DNA from: Flavobacteriales bacterium UBA2040
GTDB lineage: Bacteria; Bacteroidota; Bacteroidia; Flavobacteriales_D; Crocinitomicaceae
Direction of reading: 5' to 3'
NCBI GenBank assembly: GCA_002332715.1
Contig: DDBE01000027.1
Location: forward strand, 1 to 7,089
DNA length: 7,089 nt
Part shown: piece by piece, positions 6,178 through 7,089 of the stretch
Numbering within the stretch: the stretch's first letter is position 1
How the letters are laid out: each line of letters begins with the position of its first letter
The notes under the pieces: model-generated
Database searches by the model: none
The model's input: the letters and a program-made list of their open reading frames with translations, nothing else
Told to the model about the DNA's origin: nothing
Made by a program: the position numbers and the translations under genes

Positions 6178-6810
6178 TTAGTATCTCTTTTTCTTTTTGT
6201 ATTTGCTATTCTTCTTGTTTTGATTTGACTTCGTATTGGTGGTTTTGGGACCAATCGTTTTCAAAACTTCTCTGGTATTCATCAACTCGTCTAAGTTCTC
6301 GATTTTAAGGTTTCCACCCGACAACTCCGATAATTGATCTGCAATCACATGGTTTTCTACAGTGTCATTATTATATGCCAAAAACTGCAATTTCATGAAA
6401 TTCCCCATTGTTGATTGCAAGAATTCTTTTTCATCCTCATTTTCAATCTCGCTGGATTTGGCAAGAATTCTTTGGGTGTATTTGCCATAATGGCCATAAC
6501 GAATCTTTCCTTTCGGGTATTCCATCATTTCTGGCTTCTTGGCTAAAACTTCTTTGCTCGGTCTATCATAAGGCGAATCTACGTCCAATTCAAAATTAGA
6601 CATCACGAAAAGGTGTGTCCACAACTTGTGACGATAGTCATCCTCATCTCTCAAATGTGGATTGAGTTGCCCCATTACTTCAATAATCGCTTGCGCTGCG
6701 CGATTTCTTTCTTCCCGATCAGTTAACTCGTTAGCATGAGCAATCATATTTTGAACATTGCGACCGTATTCAGGAAGAATAAGATGTTCGCGCGTTGTAT
6801 TGTATTCCAT
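6178..6810 (-). CDS. DUF4290 family protein, upstream partner of murA
   Basis: I recognise this as the Bacteroidota-specific DUF4290 family, whose function is unknown. The 210-residue protein has no signal peptide or membrane segment, so it should be cytoplasmic. Family-like blocks are LILPEYGRNVQNMI (10-23), HKLWTHLFVMSNFELDVDSP (61-80) and the basic KGKIRYGHYGKYTQRIL (100-116). The N-terminal two thirds look mostly helical. The C-terminus (188-210) is a disordered, strongly basic tail with nine Lys, ending KYKKKKRY, which could bind nucleic acid, ribosomes or acidic lipid; this is inference. It is the first gene of the cluster with murA and the tlpA-like gene, and its TAA abuts the murA ATG directly. 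This DUF4290-murA order recurs in Bacteroidota as far as I recall, hinting at a link with wall synthesis. The leader (6811 to about 6844) is short and AT-rich, without a Shine-Dalgarno site. Confidence 0.9.
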   Translation of the reverse strand: MEYNTTREHLILPEYGRNVQNMIAHANELTDREERNRAAQAIIEVMGQLNPHLRDEDDYRHKLWTHLFVMSNFELDVDSPYDRPSKEVLAKKPEMMEYPKGKIRYGHYGKYTQRILAKSSEIENEDEKEFLQSTMGNFMKLQFLAYNNDTVENHVIADQLSELSGGNLKIENLDELMNTREVLKTIGPKTTNTKSNQNKKNSKYKKKKRY

Positions 6811-6850
6811 TAAATTTTTTTCGTTGAAATGAATCTAGGATTCTTGACAT

Positions 6851-6858
6851 CAAAAATA
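6851..6858 (-). promoter_or_regulatory. Possible -7 element for the DUF4290-murA cluster
   Basis: The minus strand reads TATTTTTG, an exact match to the Bacteroidota -7 consensus TAnnTTTG, 41 nt before the DUF4290 start codon. It would give a leader of roughly 30-35 nt. No good -33 TTG is found at the usual distance, and AT-rich spacers give such matches by chance. A 5-bp hairpin (6831-6843) lies in the predicted leader. Confidence 0.35.
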
Positions 6859-6903
6859 ATAAAATATAATGACGCTTTTCCTAAACTATATTAATTCTGA
6901 GTC

Positions 6904-7089
6904 TTAACGCATTAAATTGATAAACCCGGCTGATTCGATTGTTTTATCTCTCCACGTTATTACAACAGCCTTGTAAGTATAGGTATCGTTGTTTTGCAGA
7001 ATACCTTTGTAATATCCATCCCATCCATAATCGATGTCGTTGGATTCAAAGACCAATTCGCCCCAGCGGTTATATATTTGGAAATAAAT
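6904..7089 (-). CDS. C-terminal part of a secreted protein with T9SS type B sorting domain
   Basis: Only the last 61 codons are inside the window; the gene continues past the right edge. The sequence is the end of a gliding-motility-associated (CHU_C, type B) sorting domain: FQIYNRWGELVFES, then YGWDGYYKG, then NDTYTYKAVVITWRD, and the close SAGFINLMR before a TAA stop. The IYNRWGE...F...WDG pattern, the Y-x-Y strand and the final Leu-x-Arg are the family's hallmarks. Proteins with this tail are usually very large, multi-domain surface or extracellular proteins moved out by the type IX system. Nothing can be said about the rest of the protein. No convincing terminator follows in the 93 nt before the DUF4290 gene, so some read-through into the murA cluster is possible. 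Confidence 0.93.
   Translation of the reverse strand: MYFQIYNRWGELVFESNDIDYGWDGYYKGILQNNDTYTYKAVVITWRDKTIESAGFINLMR

Noticed and set aside
6831..6843. GAATC-TAG-GATTC hairpin as a terminator or leader control element
   Set aside because: It has only five base pairs and no T-run after it on either strand, so nothing beyond chance can be supported.

Overview
The window looks like chromosomal DNA from a member of the Bacteroidota, most likely the order Flavobacteriales. The evidence is two different type IX secretion (T9SS) C-terminal sorting domains, a DUF4290 gene placed directly in front of murA, a DnaJ of the flavobacterial kind with a reduced zinc-finger region, AT-rich spacers, and little Shine-Dalgarno signal. 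A family-level placement (for example Crocinitomicaceae-like) would be a guess. Every convincing gene lies on the minus strand, so the biological reading order runs from high to low coordinates.

Layout in reading order. (1) 7089-6904: C-terminal end of a large secreted protein with a T9SS type B (gliding-motility-associated) sorting domain. (2) 6810-4370: a tight cluster of a DUF4290 protein, murA (first committed step of peptidoglycan synthesis) and a short TlpA/ResA-like thioredoxin-fold protein; the junctions are 0 and 5 nt. (3) 4369-3781: about 590 nt with no intact gene. It holds a decayed outer-membrane beta-barrel-like reading frame and a small gene broken by a one-base shift in an A7 run, and ends at a rho-independent terminator. 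(4) 3773-3654: a dense control region with a sigma-54-like -24/-12 element and GACA/TGTC repeats, leading into (5) the two-gene chaperone operon grpE-dnaJ (3653-1969). (6) 1886-72: a 604-residue secreted protein of unknown function with a T9SS type A sorting domain, followed by a strong terminator.

Together the window holds envelope biogenesis (MurA, thiol-redox protein), the co-chaperone/nucleotide-exchange pair that serves DnaK (DnaK itself is not here), and two T9SS cargo proteins. No mobile element, CRISPR array, RNA gene or clear new multi-gene system is visible. The points most worth a second look are the sigma-54-like control region of grpE-dnaJ, the Asp in place of the fosfomycin-target Cys in MurA, the two-motif DnaJ zinc finger, and the broken small gene whose A7 run could allow a -1 shift back into the longer frame.
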